This document shows, piece by piece, positions 51,487-64,000 of a DNA stretch of 64,000 bases. Each line of letters begins with the position of its first letter. Positions within the stretch are counted from its first letter, which is position 1. This DNA comes from Dipetalonema caudispina (Eukaryota > Nematoda > Chromadorea > Rhabditida > Onchocercidae): the NCBI GenBank assembly GCA_013365325.1, contig JABVXV010000034.1, positions 248,001 to 312,000 of the forward strand, written 5' to 3'. A model generated the notes under the pieces. That model ran no database searches and was not told the origin of the DNA. It worked only from the letters and a program-made list of their open reading frames with translations. A program made the translations under genes and the position numbers.

Positions 51487-52815
51487 CTTGATTTGTTTGA
51501 TAAATAGAATATACATATCCCTTATTTGCAAGATCAGTCTACTTCTGTTATAGATTTTCATACGGGTAGTGTCATTATGGATGACTCGGAAATTAATCAT
51601 GCAGTGGTTTCTGCAATGTTTACACTGATCGATCACGTGTTGTGAAGATAATTGCGTTACTGAGGTTATAGTTAATTATATAAGGGATTTCTTTACATGT
51701 CAGACAGTGAATTTCGATACGTATTTCATATTTTCCATTGCGTTTTACCCTTTTCTCTTTTCGAATAAAAGGATTGTCGAAATACTGAGCTTCCTATCTG
51801 CCGTTCCGCTTTGCAACACTATCTATCGAATAACCGGGCAGTCATTTGTCGAGCGACCTATTTTACCAGCTCTTGTTAGTGATGGATCAGTGAAGGACGT
51901 AAACTGGAAGAAAAAGAAGGAAACAGTTGGGGAGAGGATATGCAGTGTAACATTGAGAGTTTGATGGAATAAAGTGATGGCTGAAGTTCTAAAATCAGTT
52001 CACCTTTTTTGCTGACTTCATTGATTTATGTATATTGGAAGCATGAAAGGTATTTGTTCAAAGCAAACTACAAAGAAATTGCTATATTATCCAATTAAAG
52101 CCAAATATTCCAATATGAATTAATAACCGGTCCGTGAACGAATAAAAATGATTTAATACAATGAATGCATGGCTTCCTGCATCATATTAATACAAGAATA
52201 CGTTTAGTTCAAGTTATTTTATAACACGATAGTTGTGCAAAGTGAGACCGTGTGCTAAATTTGCGAAATGAGAAGTGCACTAAATGATGTATGACAATTT
52301 TATCCATTGCGTCAATTTCTATTAAAAACATTCAACTTTCTTTTTTAATCAAGAATTTTTAGGAATAAAGCTATTAATAAAGAAATTGGCTAAATTTTAC
52401 ACACATATGAATACTACAGATAATGGAATTGAAAATCAACAATGATAAATAATGCAGTCATAACTTTTTTGTCATATTGTTAAGCATTTCATGGTAATAA
52501 CTATTAATCCCTAAAAGAAGTTGAAATTCAAATCTTTTATGATTTTCCTATCTGTGCTTTTCCAATCATTCATCATTTATCCTTGGTTAAGCTATATTGC
52601 TTTCTTGTTTGATTGTTAAAAACTTCCGCAATATATTCTACAATTGCATAACAAAATTCTCCATTATCTGTTCACTGTAACACATTCAATAGTTTGATAT
52701 CGCTCGAAATGTGATATAAGGAAAACATCTGATAATCTTAAAGCAATCAATATGTTAAATTAACAGCAATATTTTAAACACGAACAATCATTTATCACAA
52801 AATTATTCATTTAAA
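51487..52815. other. 3' region of METTL2-like gene; unexplained higher-GC patch
   Basis: From about 51540 to 51965 the base composition is less AT-rich than typical spacer. It contains an ATG-start frame of 22 codons (about 51574-51642) and an 85-codon frame lacking an ATG (51707-51964), followed at once by AATAAA (51968-51973). This may be the 3' UTR of metl-2 or the tail of an unrecognised gene. From 52000 on it is ordinary AT-rich spacer. Confidence 0.4.
51968..51973 (+). terminator. Polyadenylation signal downstream of metl-2
   Basis: AATAAA about 480 bases past the METTL2-like stop and just after the unexplained open frame ending at 51964. Confidence 0.4.
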
Positions 52816-52897
52816 CGATCAGGATGAGATTCGAACTCACGCGGGGAAACCCCAATGGATTAGCAGTCCATCGCCTTAACCACTCGGCCACCTGATC
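52816..52897 (-). tRNA. tRNA-Ser(GCU)
   Basis: An 82-base cloverleaf on the minus strand, with no intron. The acceptor stem GATCAGG pairs with CCTGATC, plus discriminator G. The A-box reads TGGCCGAGTGG and the B-box GAGTTCGAATCTC. The anticodon loop CTGCTAA gives anticodon GCT, reading AGC and AGU serine codons. The long variable arm (TTGGGGTTTCCCCGCG region) is typical of class II serine tRNAs. No CCA is encoded, as expected for a nuclear gene. A TTTT lies a few bases downstream on the minus strand and could stop RNA polymerase III. Confidence 0.97.
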
Positions 52898-55800
52898 AAC
52901 ATGTATTCATTGGAATACAAAATTTTGGAATTTAAGCATTTACTTAATGAAATTATTATTGGTATTATTTATTTTGATAATTTAATTGATCACTAATTGA
53001 ATCGATTAATCTTGTTTAGTTTAATCTGCTAAACAGAAAACTCTTTGAATTCCTGAGATTTTTCATCGGAATTTCCTAACTAAAGTTGCAAATAGATATA
53101 TCCTTCATTTGTTTTCTGTTCAGTAGACTTTACGTTTTTAAATATCATCCATATTTATCCATTTCTGACCTATTCTTTTATCGATTTTTTGTCTCATTTT
53201 TTGAGCTTTTATGCTTTATCAGAACATAATTTTTCCTTCTTGTCACATTTAACAGGCAATTAAGATGCGACATTGACCGGAACAAGCAATTTAGATGCGA
53301 CATTGACCGGAACATAAGGATATACAGTGGCATCTTTTTTTGTAATTCACTTCATCCATTTCCATGGAGAAATTCAACATTAATTGTTATTCCTAGTGAT
53401 AACAATGAGATTTACAACGTTGAAATTAATATAAAATAAATTTCGAATAAAATTTTTAATGTATCAACGGAAGCTTTCACGGAATTTACATATATAGCAA
53501 TAAAGCAATGGATGAAATTTGTTAGTATCATTTATGAACTATTTGAAATTTGTTTATTTATTAATTTCAAGAAAAAAAAAAATTGTCTAAATTTTATTCT
53601 TTTTACATTCTTCATTTCATTTTATCGATAAGGATTCGGAAAATATGGATGAAAGTGGTATATTAATCACAGTTTTTTTGTGATATTTCACAAATGATTT
53701 CCTAAATTTCGAATGTCTTTCTTCTCCTCTTTTTTTTTTTTTTGATTAAACGACATGATAATTTGATTGATATGTTTAGTATGTGCACTCACTATTTGAT
53801 TTCATTGCAACAGATATCATTTATCATTTTTGCCGAAAGATATTCCTTCTTGTCACATCGAATAATTCATATCTCATTACGTTATCATAAATGAATCTAG
53901 TAGAATAATTTCATATGAAATGAATCTTCCAGCTCTATTTATTTAGCTACAGGATTTTATGGTAAAAATTATAGATTTAAAGTTTAATTTAGAAAACAAT
54001 TGACAATATCTTCTTGATATATTTCAGGTTTCTGGAATTTCATTCCTCAAAAATATGTCAACAAACAGGATTTGTAATCAGCTAAAAAAAAAAGAAAAAA
54101 AAAATGAAAAGAAAAAAAAACAGGATTTTATGGAAAAAATTGTAGATGTGAAGTTTTAGAAGAACGAAATCATTTGTTACAAATTTCAGTTGATTACGAA
54201 TCATCCGTTTTCCATCGATTTAGAAATTTTATAACAAAAATTTGAAGTTAATACTTTATGCACATTCGTTCTGCACCGGTTTATGCAAATCTTCCGGATG
54301 ATAATACCGAATGTATCAACACATTCTCTCTCAAACAAGACCCCGTATCATCGTATTATTACTATTATGCAATTTCAAAGAAATGCTCAAAATTTAAGCA
54401 TAAAAGTTCCATCGAAATTCGGTGAAATCCATGACATAATATAATATTTGCAGCATATTTATAAAATATTTTCAGAAGAGAATAAAAAAGTTGTATAAGA
54501 GTTATTTTATAAAATTTCTGGAAATGATTTTTTCACAAATTTATCAATATTTCTATTAGAAAATATTTTCCTTCTTTTTTTCATGTGAACAGCTAAAAAA
54601 TTCCAGTGTAATAGATTTTATTTTGAAAATAGATTTAAAGGAAAAAATGAAAAAATTTAGATGTACTAACAATAGTTGAAAAGTTCCTGTCCAATATTAA
54701 TAGTTTTCCTGGAATGTTCATCAAATGATTAATCATCAAATGGAATGTTTATTTGTTCATTTAATAATCTGGTTTAATTATCTACTACCTAATTATTTGA
54801 TCAGTCAATTTTTCATCAATTAGTTTTGATTTTATGGTTCAAATTCATTATCGTTTTTAGTTTAATAAGTATATGTTGACCAATTTTAAATTTTTTGCCC
54901 ACATTAATGCACAATGCTTACGATACATCTCATTTCGGACATATACTGAAGTGATATATGAGCTTGGATAAACAATAAATCGATAATTGTATTTGGTATA
55001 AAAATTTGACTTGATAAAACTATATTATATTTTAGTTAATTTCATATAGTATTTTAGTTCTGCATCCTTGAAAATATATTTATTTGTTGCTTGACATATC
55101 AAGGAAGCATAGTTCATTTATTATTTGTGCTAATCTTATGAAAAATTTTAACTAAAGAAACCCATCTGATAAATGATATCCTTTCTCCGATATCTCAATG
55201 AGAGATTTCAAATACTGTCGCTATCATTGAATATTACTGTAATATAAATACTGCGTTCAATTTTCAAAACTGATAGCGAAATTTTTATCTATTGATCAAA
55301 ACAACAAATTTCAAAATTACAAATTATTTTTCCACTCTAGAAGAATAATGAAATATAAATTAGATAACATGATTATTGTACAATTTGCGCTTAAACATGT
55401 ATTTTTGTGAATTTATAAAAATTGCAGAAATTAAGTAATGATTGATTACATTGTTGTGATGACATAACACGCGATTGACTTATAAATACAATTAAAATTG
55501 AAGTGATTCTTTTTAGAAAAATCTAACCGAGTTCGAGAAAAAAAAAGCTCAAAAATTACAAATATACAGAAGATTTAAAGAAGCTAGAAAAATCTTGTCA
55601 GATGAAATAAAAAGGATTAAAGAAATGAATGAGATCACAGGAAGCATAGATTCGAGAAAGTGAAAAATACTAAATGTGTAAGAAAGGTAAATTACTCGAG
55701 TTGGGGAAGAGTCGAGAGTAAATGATGTTTTACACTTGATCAGGGAATAATATTTAAATTGAAATTCGATGGTTTAAACGGAATCGTAAAATGTAAAAAA

Positions 55801-56780
55801 TTAGTGGAAAGTGGCTTGAATTGAGATGAAGATTCAATTTCAAATTTGCAAGAAAATAATTGTTTTAAAAGTGAAGATTAACGGTCATTGACCTAAGTGA
55901 GAAAAGGAAAGTTGCATTATTCAAGAATATTGTTGAAGGAGAGTTATAATTTCGATAGAAATCCGAACTTGAATTTATTTGAACCACAATTGAGCGAAAA
56001 AGTACTTAGTTAATTAAAGTGGAAATAGGTAAATAAAATTAGCGGTGGGAAAAATCACATAAATTATATACTATATACTAAAAAATGAAATTAAGGAACT
56101 AGATTAAGATATCTAATTTTTGAAAAGCAATCAATTCTGAATTTTTTATGACCAAATTACTTTCTAATAAAGTTACAATTTAGAATTTTTAATTCTCATC
56201 TCTCTATCCATGAATTATTGTGTTAAAAAGTTCAAAATAAATTTAATTGCTGTACGATATCAATCGATAGCGTCTTTTTTTCAAGCGAAATTGAATATTC
56301 AGTGAGAATTAAGAGAGAAAGAAAATAGATAAAAATTAAGGAATAGTTCGAACTCAGATAGATTGCAATTAGAAAAAAGTTTCATCTAAAATAGGCAGAT
56401 ATAATTAATTATAAACAAACTGGTAGATAGGAAATAATTTAATGAATAACAGAAAAAAAGTATGATTGCTCAGTGATATAAATATATTTTGCATAAATAT
56501 TGCTCGTTTTAAATCCTTGGAGCATATTTGAAAATGAAATATGAGCGGAAAATGGAACCTGTGATAGAAATTAAATTCAAAAAATTTACAGCAATTTCTC
56601 ATGCCAAATTATTCATTGAAGTGAATCGATAACAATTTATATAAAAAATTCAAAGTACTAACTATTGGTTGATATTAATTTTGTCAACGCTAAACAATGA
56701 TACCTAAAGTGAAATGATTTGCTATAGGGAATTTCACCCAATCAAATTTATGATAATGAGCTTCTTACAAAATTAGAAAT
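52898..56780. other. AT-rich intergenic region, no gene seen
   Basis: About 3.9 kb downstream of the cuticlin gene. It contains a 30-base tandem duplication (53256-53315), A-rich tracts near 54084-54120 and diverged duplicates of a CAGGATTTTATGG-bearing segment (53950 and 54121). No open frame has splice or domain support. Confidence 0.6.
53256..53315. repeat. Tandem duplication, period 30
   Basis: Two adjacent copies of a unit that includes GATGCGACATTGACCGGAAC, starting at 53256 and 53286, with only about two differences. The unit is much less AT-rich than its surroundings. Confidence 0.85.
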
Positions 56781-58491
56781 TTATGATTTAGAATTACTAT
56801 TGGAATAAATGATAAAAGCTATGGAAAATATGCAAGCAACAGCTAATATAGCACCAAACAACATGATAAGTAAAATATCATTTGATGCAATACAGAAGAT
56901 ACCATTGGACCAATGATGTATTGGTGCAATTGATTGACCTTCCACCGTTTGTAAACGACGTTTAGCTGATGATGAGCTCGGATCCTAAAATTTGAAATTT
57001 GATACCATATGTAAGCTGATCGTCGTTGTATAAGGAGCAAATTTTATGATATAAATTTGATATATGATATGTGTTTTTCATGTTATCAGATTATTTTAAA
57101 TTGGCTAAACAAACCTCTTCGCTTATATCAATCGTGCTAAAGCTGACACTAACATCCATTGTATTGTCATAATTAATGGATCGTTTCTTCAACAATCGTA
57201 AAGTTCGTGGAGAAAGCGCAGAAGCTTCTGGTGCTGGTGCAGCAGCAGATCTCACAGCAGCAAATCCTTCTGGTTCTGAGCATTGTGGTCTTGGACAATC
57301 ATTATTTGGCTCTTTAATTGTTATGCTAATTTGGCATTGATAGTAAAGCTCTGATCGATCAGCATATTTATAAACATGAGCTTCTTGACCAGCCATTAAA
57401 TCTTCAAAATTGAAATTCCATTATTTGAAATATTTTAAAAAATAATTGGAATATTCAATCAAATTACACTTATCCAACAGTATTACCTGTAGGATATTCC
57501 AAATTGTTGAGCAAATATTTATCCAGAGCACAACCATCTTCATTCAGAATCTGTACCGTATCCCCTTTTCCATCATCCACAACACATGAATGTACTAGTG
57601 CACAGAATGTATCTGTAGTTTCCGAATCACAAGTCCACTTATGATATACGTGATCTCCGATCATTGCATATCGGACTGGTGTACCAGATGGTCCACCTTC
57701 CAGAATCTTAAAAATATAGCTCGAACTGACAAAACCTTCAAATAATTGCCTTTTCTACGAATTGACAAATGCTTTTTCAACATTATCTTTTTTTTGTTAA
57801 ATTTCAAACCTCATATCGGCATACAGGCATTGGTACCACTTGTGTCTGGAATACTGTGGTCATTTCGGATACTTCAAGCTGTGCACTAACGCTTTTGTCA
57901 GCTTCCATATAAAAGCATTGTATGCGATATGCTCGATCTATTTTAGTAATGAATTTTGGATGGAATGTAATAACAATTACAGTTGTTACAAAAACACCTC
58001 GAGGATTTAATGATCGTGATCGTTCAACATTGCAGGAATCAATTGGTAATTCGATTCCAGCTACCTGGAAATATAATCGTATCCAATGCAGTTCTGATAC
58101 CTTCGTATCAGTAAAGTAGTACCAATTATTTAGTTTGTATTTGGCTCTTTTCATCAGTTTTTGCCATTTTTTTACACCTTCAGTAAAATTTAAGCAAGAT
58201 TAAGGCCTAATTTTCAAATTCAAACTACTAGAAATTTTAATTTTATGAATTATTCAGAAAACAAAAACATCAATTAAAGAAAATGAAATTTTTAAATTAG
58301 TAATATTATTATTTTATTATTAGCAACTTTTTCTTGTCACGGATACAGAAAATCATGAGGCATTTCAACTATCAGTCATTAAATTAAGCATAAATTTTAG
58401 CTGAAAAAATATAACCTATAACCTTTAGCAATATTGAATATAGTCAAACGAATGTGAAAAAAAAGGTGCAGCTTTCTCTTTAAATAGAGAA

Positions 58492-58525
<34 letters not shown>

Positions 58526-58664
58526 GTAATAATAATAATGATAATGATATAAGGAATCTTACTGATAATAACCTCAACAATTTTGATTATAATTTCAGTA
58601 ATAATAACAACAACGATAATATAATGATCATCGCATGTTCCTTTATGTTTAATTATTTAAATCC

Positions 58665-58695
<31 letters not shown>

Positions 58696-59288
58696 GACAT
58701 GCAATATTATGGAAATGCAGTAAGGAAAAGAAATTTCGTGTTAAGTGTCCAAGTAAATAAATGAAATTCAGTTGAAATTTCCCTTTTAGTATAATTCTTT
58801 TCTTCTTCATCAGTCCTTCATCTTATACCCTTGTCATTAATGAATCTCTGTTAAAATTATCTCTCGAGATTATTCATAATAGTAAAATTTAACTTTTTAA
58901 TAGCAATAGATAGATAATGGGAAAATGAATCGATCATGGCAATCTTTAATTAAGAAATTATGACGAAACAGAGATTTTTTGAAATCATAAAATTCCTTAG
59001 CTTACAAAAATTTTATCAAAATTTCTGGGAAAAAAAAATGAGCCAAACCTGTCGTCCGCTACTATCTGAACGACATTCCTCCTGATCGGAGAGACCTTTT
59101 ACATATACATGACCTTCAAATCTATTTCTAGTGTTGAAATTGACTGTTAGAGTAGCAGCACCACATTCTATTTCAGGTTCACCTTCGACCCCATTATCAA
59201 TAGGGATCGCTGATATGTAACTCAAATAGAGGAGTAAGAATAGCAAGGAAAACAATGATAATGGCATGTCCATGATTATTGATGTCAT
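56781..59288 (-). CDS. Cuticlin (CUT-family ZP-domain cuticle protein)
   Basis: Five minus-strand exons: 59288-59049, 58064-57810, 57706-57487, 57401-57115, 56984-56781, giving 401 residues. It begins with a signal peptide (hydrophobic core about residues 9-27). A ZP domain follows from about 40 (IECGAATLTVNFNTRN) through GIELPIDSCNVERSRSLNP, DRAYRIQCFYMEA, VVPMPVCRYE, HKWTCDSETTDTFCALVHSC and EGCALDKYLLNNLEYP to about 275. A short alanine/proline-rich linker and a furin-like KKR site (about 310-312) come next, and then a single C-terminal transmembrane helix (about 367-395). This is the standard layout of nematode cuticlins such as CUT-1/CUT-3, which are released by cleavage and crosslinked into the insoluble cuticle layer. 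Which C. elegans paralog is closest I cannot tell. Two acceptors are AAG rather than CAG. Intron 1 is about 1 kb. Confidence 0.95.
58489..58545. repeat. AAT-trinucleotide microsatellite in cuticlin intron 1
   Basis: (AAT)n of about 15-18 units with a few G substitutions, followed 0.1 kb later by an A run (58666-58690). Confidence 0.85.
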
Positions 59289-62200
59289 TATCAGTTGATA
59301 AGAATGATAATACCAGCAATGATAATTAACAGTATCAGTAGAAGATATAACACTAATAGAATATATTGAATGTTATGTGTGCTAGCAATGATATCAAATG
59401 CATACAGTAACGTAAGATGCTACTACTTTTATTCTTCCAAAGTAGTGGAAGTAATAATAGTATTAATAATAACAATGATAATATACGTGATTGCGTTAGA
59501 TGTAGTATTAGATTAAAGAGACAACAAATGATGATCGCGTATGAAATTCCTTTTTATATAAGCATTTGGGAGTACGTAGTACACTATGATGAGCACCAAG
59601 AAGATCTCCCGATTTTCCTTTTTCAATAGATCAGAGCAACGGAGGTCATCGTTATCCTGTTTTTCGAAACATAGATGGATAAAAGGATAGAAGTTCCGAT
59701 GTAATCATTCTTTCCAATCCTTAAGAAAGGCGGAGTTTTAGGGAGAGAAGAATAGGTGAAAAGGGCTGCTGAAGAGGTAGAAAGAAGTTCTTGAACTGGA
59801 TATATCAAAATCAGGATTCCAAAGTTTGAGAAAGAAAGTTGGAAAAGTTGCTGGCATGGCATTTATCGTCATTTCAACAATGATGACAGAAAATTTTATC
59901 AGTTTACAGCGATAAATGCATTAATTTATATTGAATTATCGGTTTACGACTTTTCAAACAATTTCCTTTCTTTCGTTGCTTTGCCAATCCGGAAGGTCAA
60001 GTCAGGTGCTTATTTAAGAAATACACATGCAAAGAAAGAGGGCAGGAAAAAAGAGAAATTTTAATTGGATTTCAAAGGACTTGATTTAAGTTTCGCAGGA
60101 TTTGGAGTGGAAAGAGAAGAAGTCTTTCAATTCTCTTGAACCATAAACAAAGCATTAGTCATATCGTATCACTTTCTCTTTTCATATTTTCCAAATATCA
60201 TCTAATGCTGTCGTCTTTCCATTTCATTCGTCTATATGATCCATTCCTTTAACTTATAGATGCATAGAAATTTAAATTTATATAAAATTTGAAATTAGGG
60301 AGTCATCTCGATAAAAATTAAATTTAATTTCTCATATCGGATAAAATAAATAACAATGTTTGATAGCTGCCATTATGATCTTTCTTTTGAGGAAATTAGC
60401 TTCTCTGCAAAGCTGTCATTAGGAGATTTGTTGCATGACTGTTGAATGACTCAACAATACAAAAAATTAGTTGAAGAAAAATTTTTATACTTCAAATAAT
60501 TTTTTTAAATTGAGTAAATATTTTATCATCTGTAGCATTTAATATTCAAATAATTTATATTGCTTATAGATATTTATTATTTGTTACTAATCAATTTTAA
60601 TTGATTTCTTCGTTAGTTGTAAAATTTGAACATGTTGGTAACAAATCAGCAATTAAAATGGATTTCCTTTCTATAACAATTTCATTGTTCAAATACAAAT
60701 ATATTGCAACATTCTTTTGTGCTTCGTTTTGACTTTTAGAAAAATTATCAATCTTTATTGTTCGTCTAATTTGGAAACATGTTCAAAAAGCTACACAATA
60801 AATTTTTAAACTCGACTAATTTTTCACATTTATCATTCGCATATGATTCCTTTTTCAGTTTTAATTTAAATTTTGTCAAAATAATTTACATAGAAATAGA
60901 TTATTTAATAGTCAAAGATTTTGTTTTGGATCAAAAATTGAACAATTGAAGTTCGTTTCAGTAGTATCTGTGGGAGAAAGTAAATAAAATTCATGTTGTA
61001 TAGTGAGAAATTATTCATTTTCTTACCATGTTGTAATTTAAATCCTTTACATTTCATTCTTTCGTTATCACATACTTCTCATTAAATACTATTTGTTGTT
61101 ACATATTTTTCCAAAATTAATTATAGTTCCTTTTTTTTTTTGAAATCATATCATATCATCATTTCTTTATTCCATTGAATTATGAAAGTGATATGATGAT
61201 TTGATGTCGTAAATAATCCAGGAAGCAAATATGTTATCTCATTGTTTCTTTTTTGTATATCAATGTCTCTTTTTAAGAAGTGCTCAGTTAAATTTTAAAA
61301 TGACGAAAACAGTTTTTACTATTTCCGTTATTTTGAAATTTAACTGACAGAAGAGTTAAGATAGGGAAATTTCCCAATAAAACAGACTCTGAAATAATTA
61401 TGATACCAGGATTGTGGTAGTAGAAAAAATATAATACCTCTCTGCGCAGTTATAAAAATTCGATTAATAATTAATGCCTTTTCATACTTCGCAAAAGTTT
61501 TTGTTAAGCTTACAATTTGTGATATTTCACGATTAGGTCAATACCAGTAACTTAACCTGAACTACGAAATCACTAACAAGTCAAATTTAAATTTAAGAAA
61601 TGAATTTCTTCTCCAAAAATCCTAATGATTTCAGTTCTTGTTTAATTTTTTTTTTTTTTAATTTAAATAATCGGGCCACAAATTACATCTTTTTTCCGAC
61701 TATTTCAATAAATTTATCAGCAATAATGCCAGCCAATATCTTGTAAAAAAATGATTTAAACTGCAGAAGATATGCTTCATTTTATATTTTAATTTGTTGT
61801 TAGATACATATAAAAATAATTTAATAGTATTTTTTTTTTTTTTTTTTAAATCTATTATGATGGATTACTGATATTAACTGAATGTTTCTCAAAAGAAATC
61901 TGCCTAATATATATCATAAATGAAAAAAAAAAAGCACCGTAACTGATTTCCTTGTTACTATTCAGCAAATTTACACATTTATAAAAGTGCAAAGGATTGT
62001 AATTAAAGTGAAAATGGTTTTACCTAAATTGTTATCCATCTGTCCACAGCAAAAGGTAACAAGTGGAAATGACCAATGAGTAACCAGTAATTTCTCCTTC
62101 TATTTCTCCTACTTTTCCTACCAGTACTACTTTATCATTTGTTTCTCTTTAATTCATTTGAAAACTTCCCATTTTTAGAACGAAACAATTTTTTTTTTTG

Positions 62201-64000
62201 TCATAAAAATTGTCAAAAACAATGAAGTAAAAAAATTTTGTGTTTTAAATATTTCTTGTTTTGATTGTATATTTTGTGAACAATGACAAAAATTTTGATA
62301 CTTTGAAGATTTGTGATTTTCGTTTTCTTTTTTTTTCTCACAAAAGAAATGCCATACAACACTAATTTTAAATCGAAATTAATGGTATGAAAGAAAATTA
62401 AAGCTGTGATTTGATTTTCAAAATAATTATTCCCATATTTTTTTCCGTTTTATTTGATTGAAATACTGGAAATGGTTTAAATTTGATACGTTTTATTGTA
62501 TTGTTCTATAATATTAACGGTATGAAATACTTGAAATGAACACCATCCATTATTTCTGCCTTTCTTTTTTTGGTTAATTAGGATTAGAAATTGAGGGTAC
62601 GATAGTTTCTCGAGGAATAATTTTAATTTCGATTTGAAATTCTAGTCAAAATTATCTTCACTTCAAGCTAACAAAATTAGCAAGCCATATCGAGTATTTT
62701 GAACTAACATGACATGGTTATTAGACTTTATATCTTTCCGATCTAACAAAAATCAAGAAGCTTTAACCTCTTGAACTTTTCATGGAATTTCATAACTCAT
62801 TCACTTTTCATTCGTTTGTTAACTACATCGAAGACATGTATCGATAAAAACTGCCGGAAAATTTTCTTCCAATCGTATCTTATCCGTTAATTTAAGTGCG
62901 ACAAAAAGAACTTCACCATGAAATGATACATAAATTTAAATATAAAAAAAAAGATTGAACGCTTCGATCAGACAAGTTATTTGAAAAAATATTTCACCAT
63001 GCATGATACGTTAAATATTTTGGTAATATATTTATTAACATACATTTAAGTATAAGTTGACTTATAAAAACAATTTCGAATCGTTAAACAATTGATAAAC
63101 TTTTTATCAGTTTGTTATTTTCCGGGAATAATTCATTCTATGACTTTTTCTATTTAGTAAAAAAAATACAAAGTTATAAAATTTTCCGTAATTCTAAAAT
63201 AAAATTAGGATTTATTCCTTTTTTTTTTTTTTTTGCTTGGAAAGAAATAATGACAGCAATAAAATTTTGAATTTTTTACGAAAATAATTCATTCCATAAA
63301 GAACAAATACGAAAAATTTCCACAACGACAATAAATTACAATTAAAAGGAATAAAAGATGAAGAAGTGGAAAAGATGAGAGAACGGATAACAGTAAAATA
63401 TAGCAGTATTGATCGAATTAATTTAGTTAATAATTGGTGGAATAATTTTGAATTTAAGCTAACGAAAATTTGTTTGATAAAAATTGCATGGATGCAAATT
63501 ATTGGCTTATTTTTTGAATAGAAAACAAAAAAAAAAAAAAAAAAAAACACCACACTATCACATAGAACAAATAATGGATCAACTATGAAATTTTGGAAAT
63601 TTTCAGGAAAATGGTTGATTGGAAAATTTATAATTTCGTTCTTTTTTTCCTTTTTTCCTTTTTTTTTTTTAATTCTGCCAACTGATAGCAGAAAAAAAAT
63701 GAATTAAAAATCGTGAAAAGATGAAGGAAAAGTGAAAAGATGTAGAACAGATATACACAAAGAAACAAATGAGCAAATAACCGACTGTATTGTTCAGGTT
63801 ATTTTAATGTTTCAGTTATGATATTTACTTCAAAACCGGATTCCGATTCTTCAATAAATAGATTTGACTTGAACCGGATTACATTTTATGTATGAATCTT
63901 TTGCAACAATTGTAGAAGCAAAATTTACAAATTTGTACAATTAGAAGAGAGTCTTTTTTTTTTTTTTTTTTTTTTGTGCGATGCAAAATATCACAGCATT
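59289..64000. other. Upstream region of the cuticlin gene, no further gene seen
   Basis: About 4.7 kb of AT-rich sequence that must contain the cuticlin promoter at its left end. Open frames (for example 59623-59862 and 63212-63553, minus) come from T- or A-rich tracts and lack splice support. No named motif stands out. Confidence 0.6.

Noticed and set aside
63212..63553. 113-codon minus-strand frame
   Set aside because: Bounded by homopolymer runs and dominated by F, I and K; no splice or domain evidence.

Overview
The window reads as nuclear DNA of a parasitic nematode, most likely a filarial or related spirurid worm. The evidence is strong AT richness, many homopolymer A and T runs, nematode-type introns (mostly GT...TTTCAG), pyrimidine-poor TTTCAG-type acceptors placed 1-38 bases before start codons (as expected for spliced-leader trans-splicing), a CUT-family cuticlin and a 304-residue AIR-2-like Aurora kinase. 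The species call is inference. I built the gene models by hand from splice sites, checking that reading phase closes at every junction.

Layout. 1-4574 has no gene. On the minus strand, 14228 down to 4575 holds xpc-1 (nucleotide-excision repair), a small unrecognised 84-codon gene, and air-2 (Aurora B type). They are collinear and each internal gene has its own trans-splice-like acceptor, so they look like a loose operon. A 4.5 kb gap then leads to a plus-strand aquaglyceroporin (18735-20618), which converges on minus-strand urm-1 (21431-21745). Divergent from urm-1 lies a plus-strand run of three genes: an RBM28/Nop4-like nucleolar RNA-binding protein (22630-26551), a degenerate intronless mitochondrial glutamyl-tRNA synthetase relative (27873-28988) and a BRAT1-like HEAT-repeat protein (29735-34638).

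Beyond that are a possible small secreted peptide gene (36502-36756, minus), an ELOVL6-type fatty-acid elongase (37922-42984, minus, with a 2.8 kb first intron), a long AT-rich repeat-bearing gap, a METTL2-type tRNA m3C methyltransferase (49906-51486, plus), tRNA-Ser(GCU) (52816-52897, minus) and a cuticlin (56781-59288, minus). The rest, to 64000, is AT-rich non-coding sequence.

How the genes relate. The set is mostly housekeeping: DNA repair, chromosome segregation, tRNA modification (urm-1, METTL2), nucleolar rRNA work (RBM28), RNA 3'-end/Integrator biology (BRAT1), plus worm-specific cuticle (cuticlin) and lipid genes. No single pathway joins them.

Most unusual observations. (1) The GluRS-like protein keeps the EARS2 fold and an open frame of 372 codons but has lost the HIGH-like motif, the KMSKS-like motif, the E-D-T-D substrate motif and the anticodon-binding domain, so it is a candidate pseudoenzyme. 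(2) The aquaglyceroporin carries NPASD where NPARD is expected, removing the selectivity-filter arginine. (3) The BRAT1-like protein ends in D-C-Y-D-L, close to the C-terminal D-C-Y of human BRAT1. (4) An unannotated small gene appears to sit between xpc-1 and air-2.
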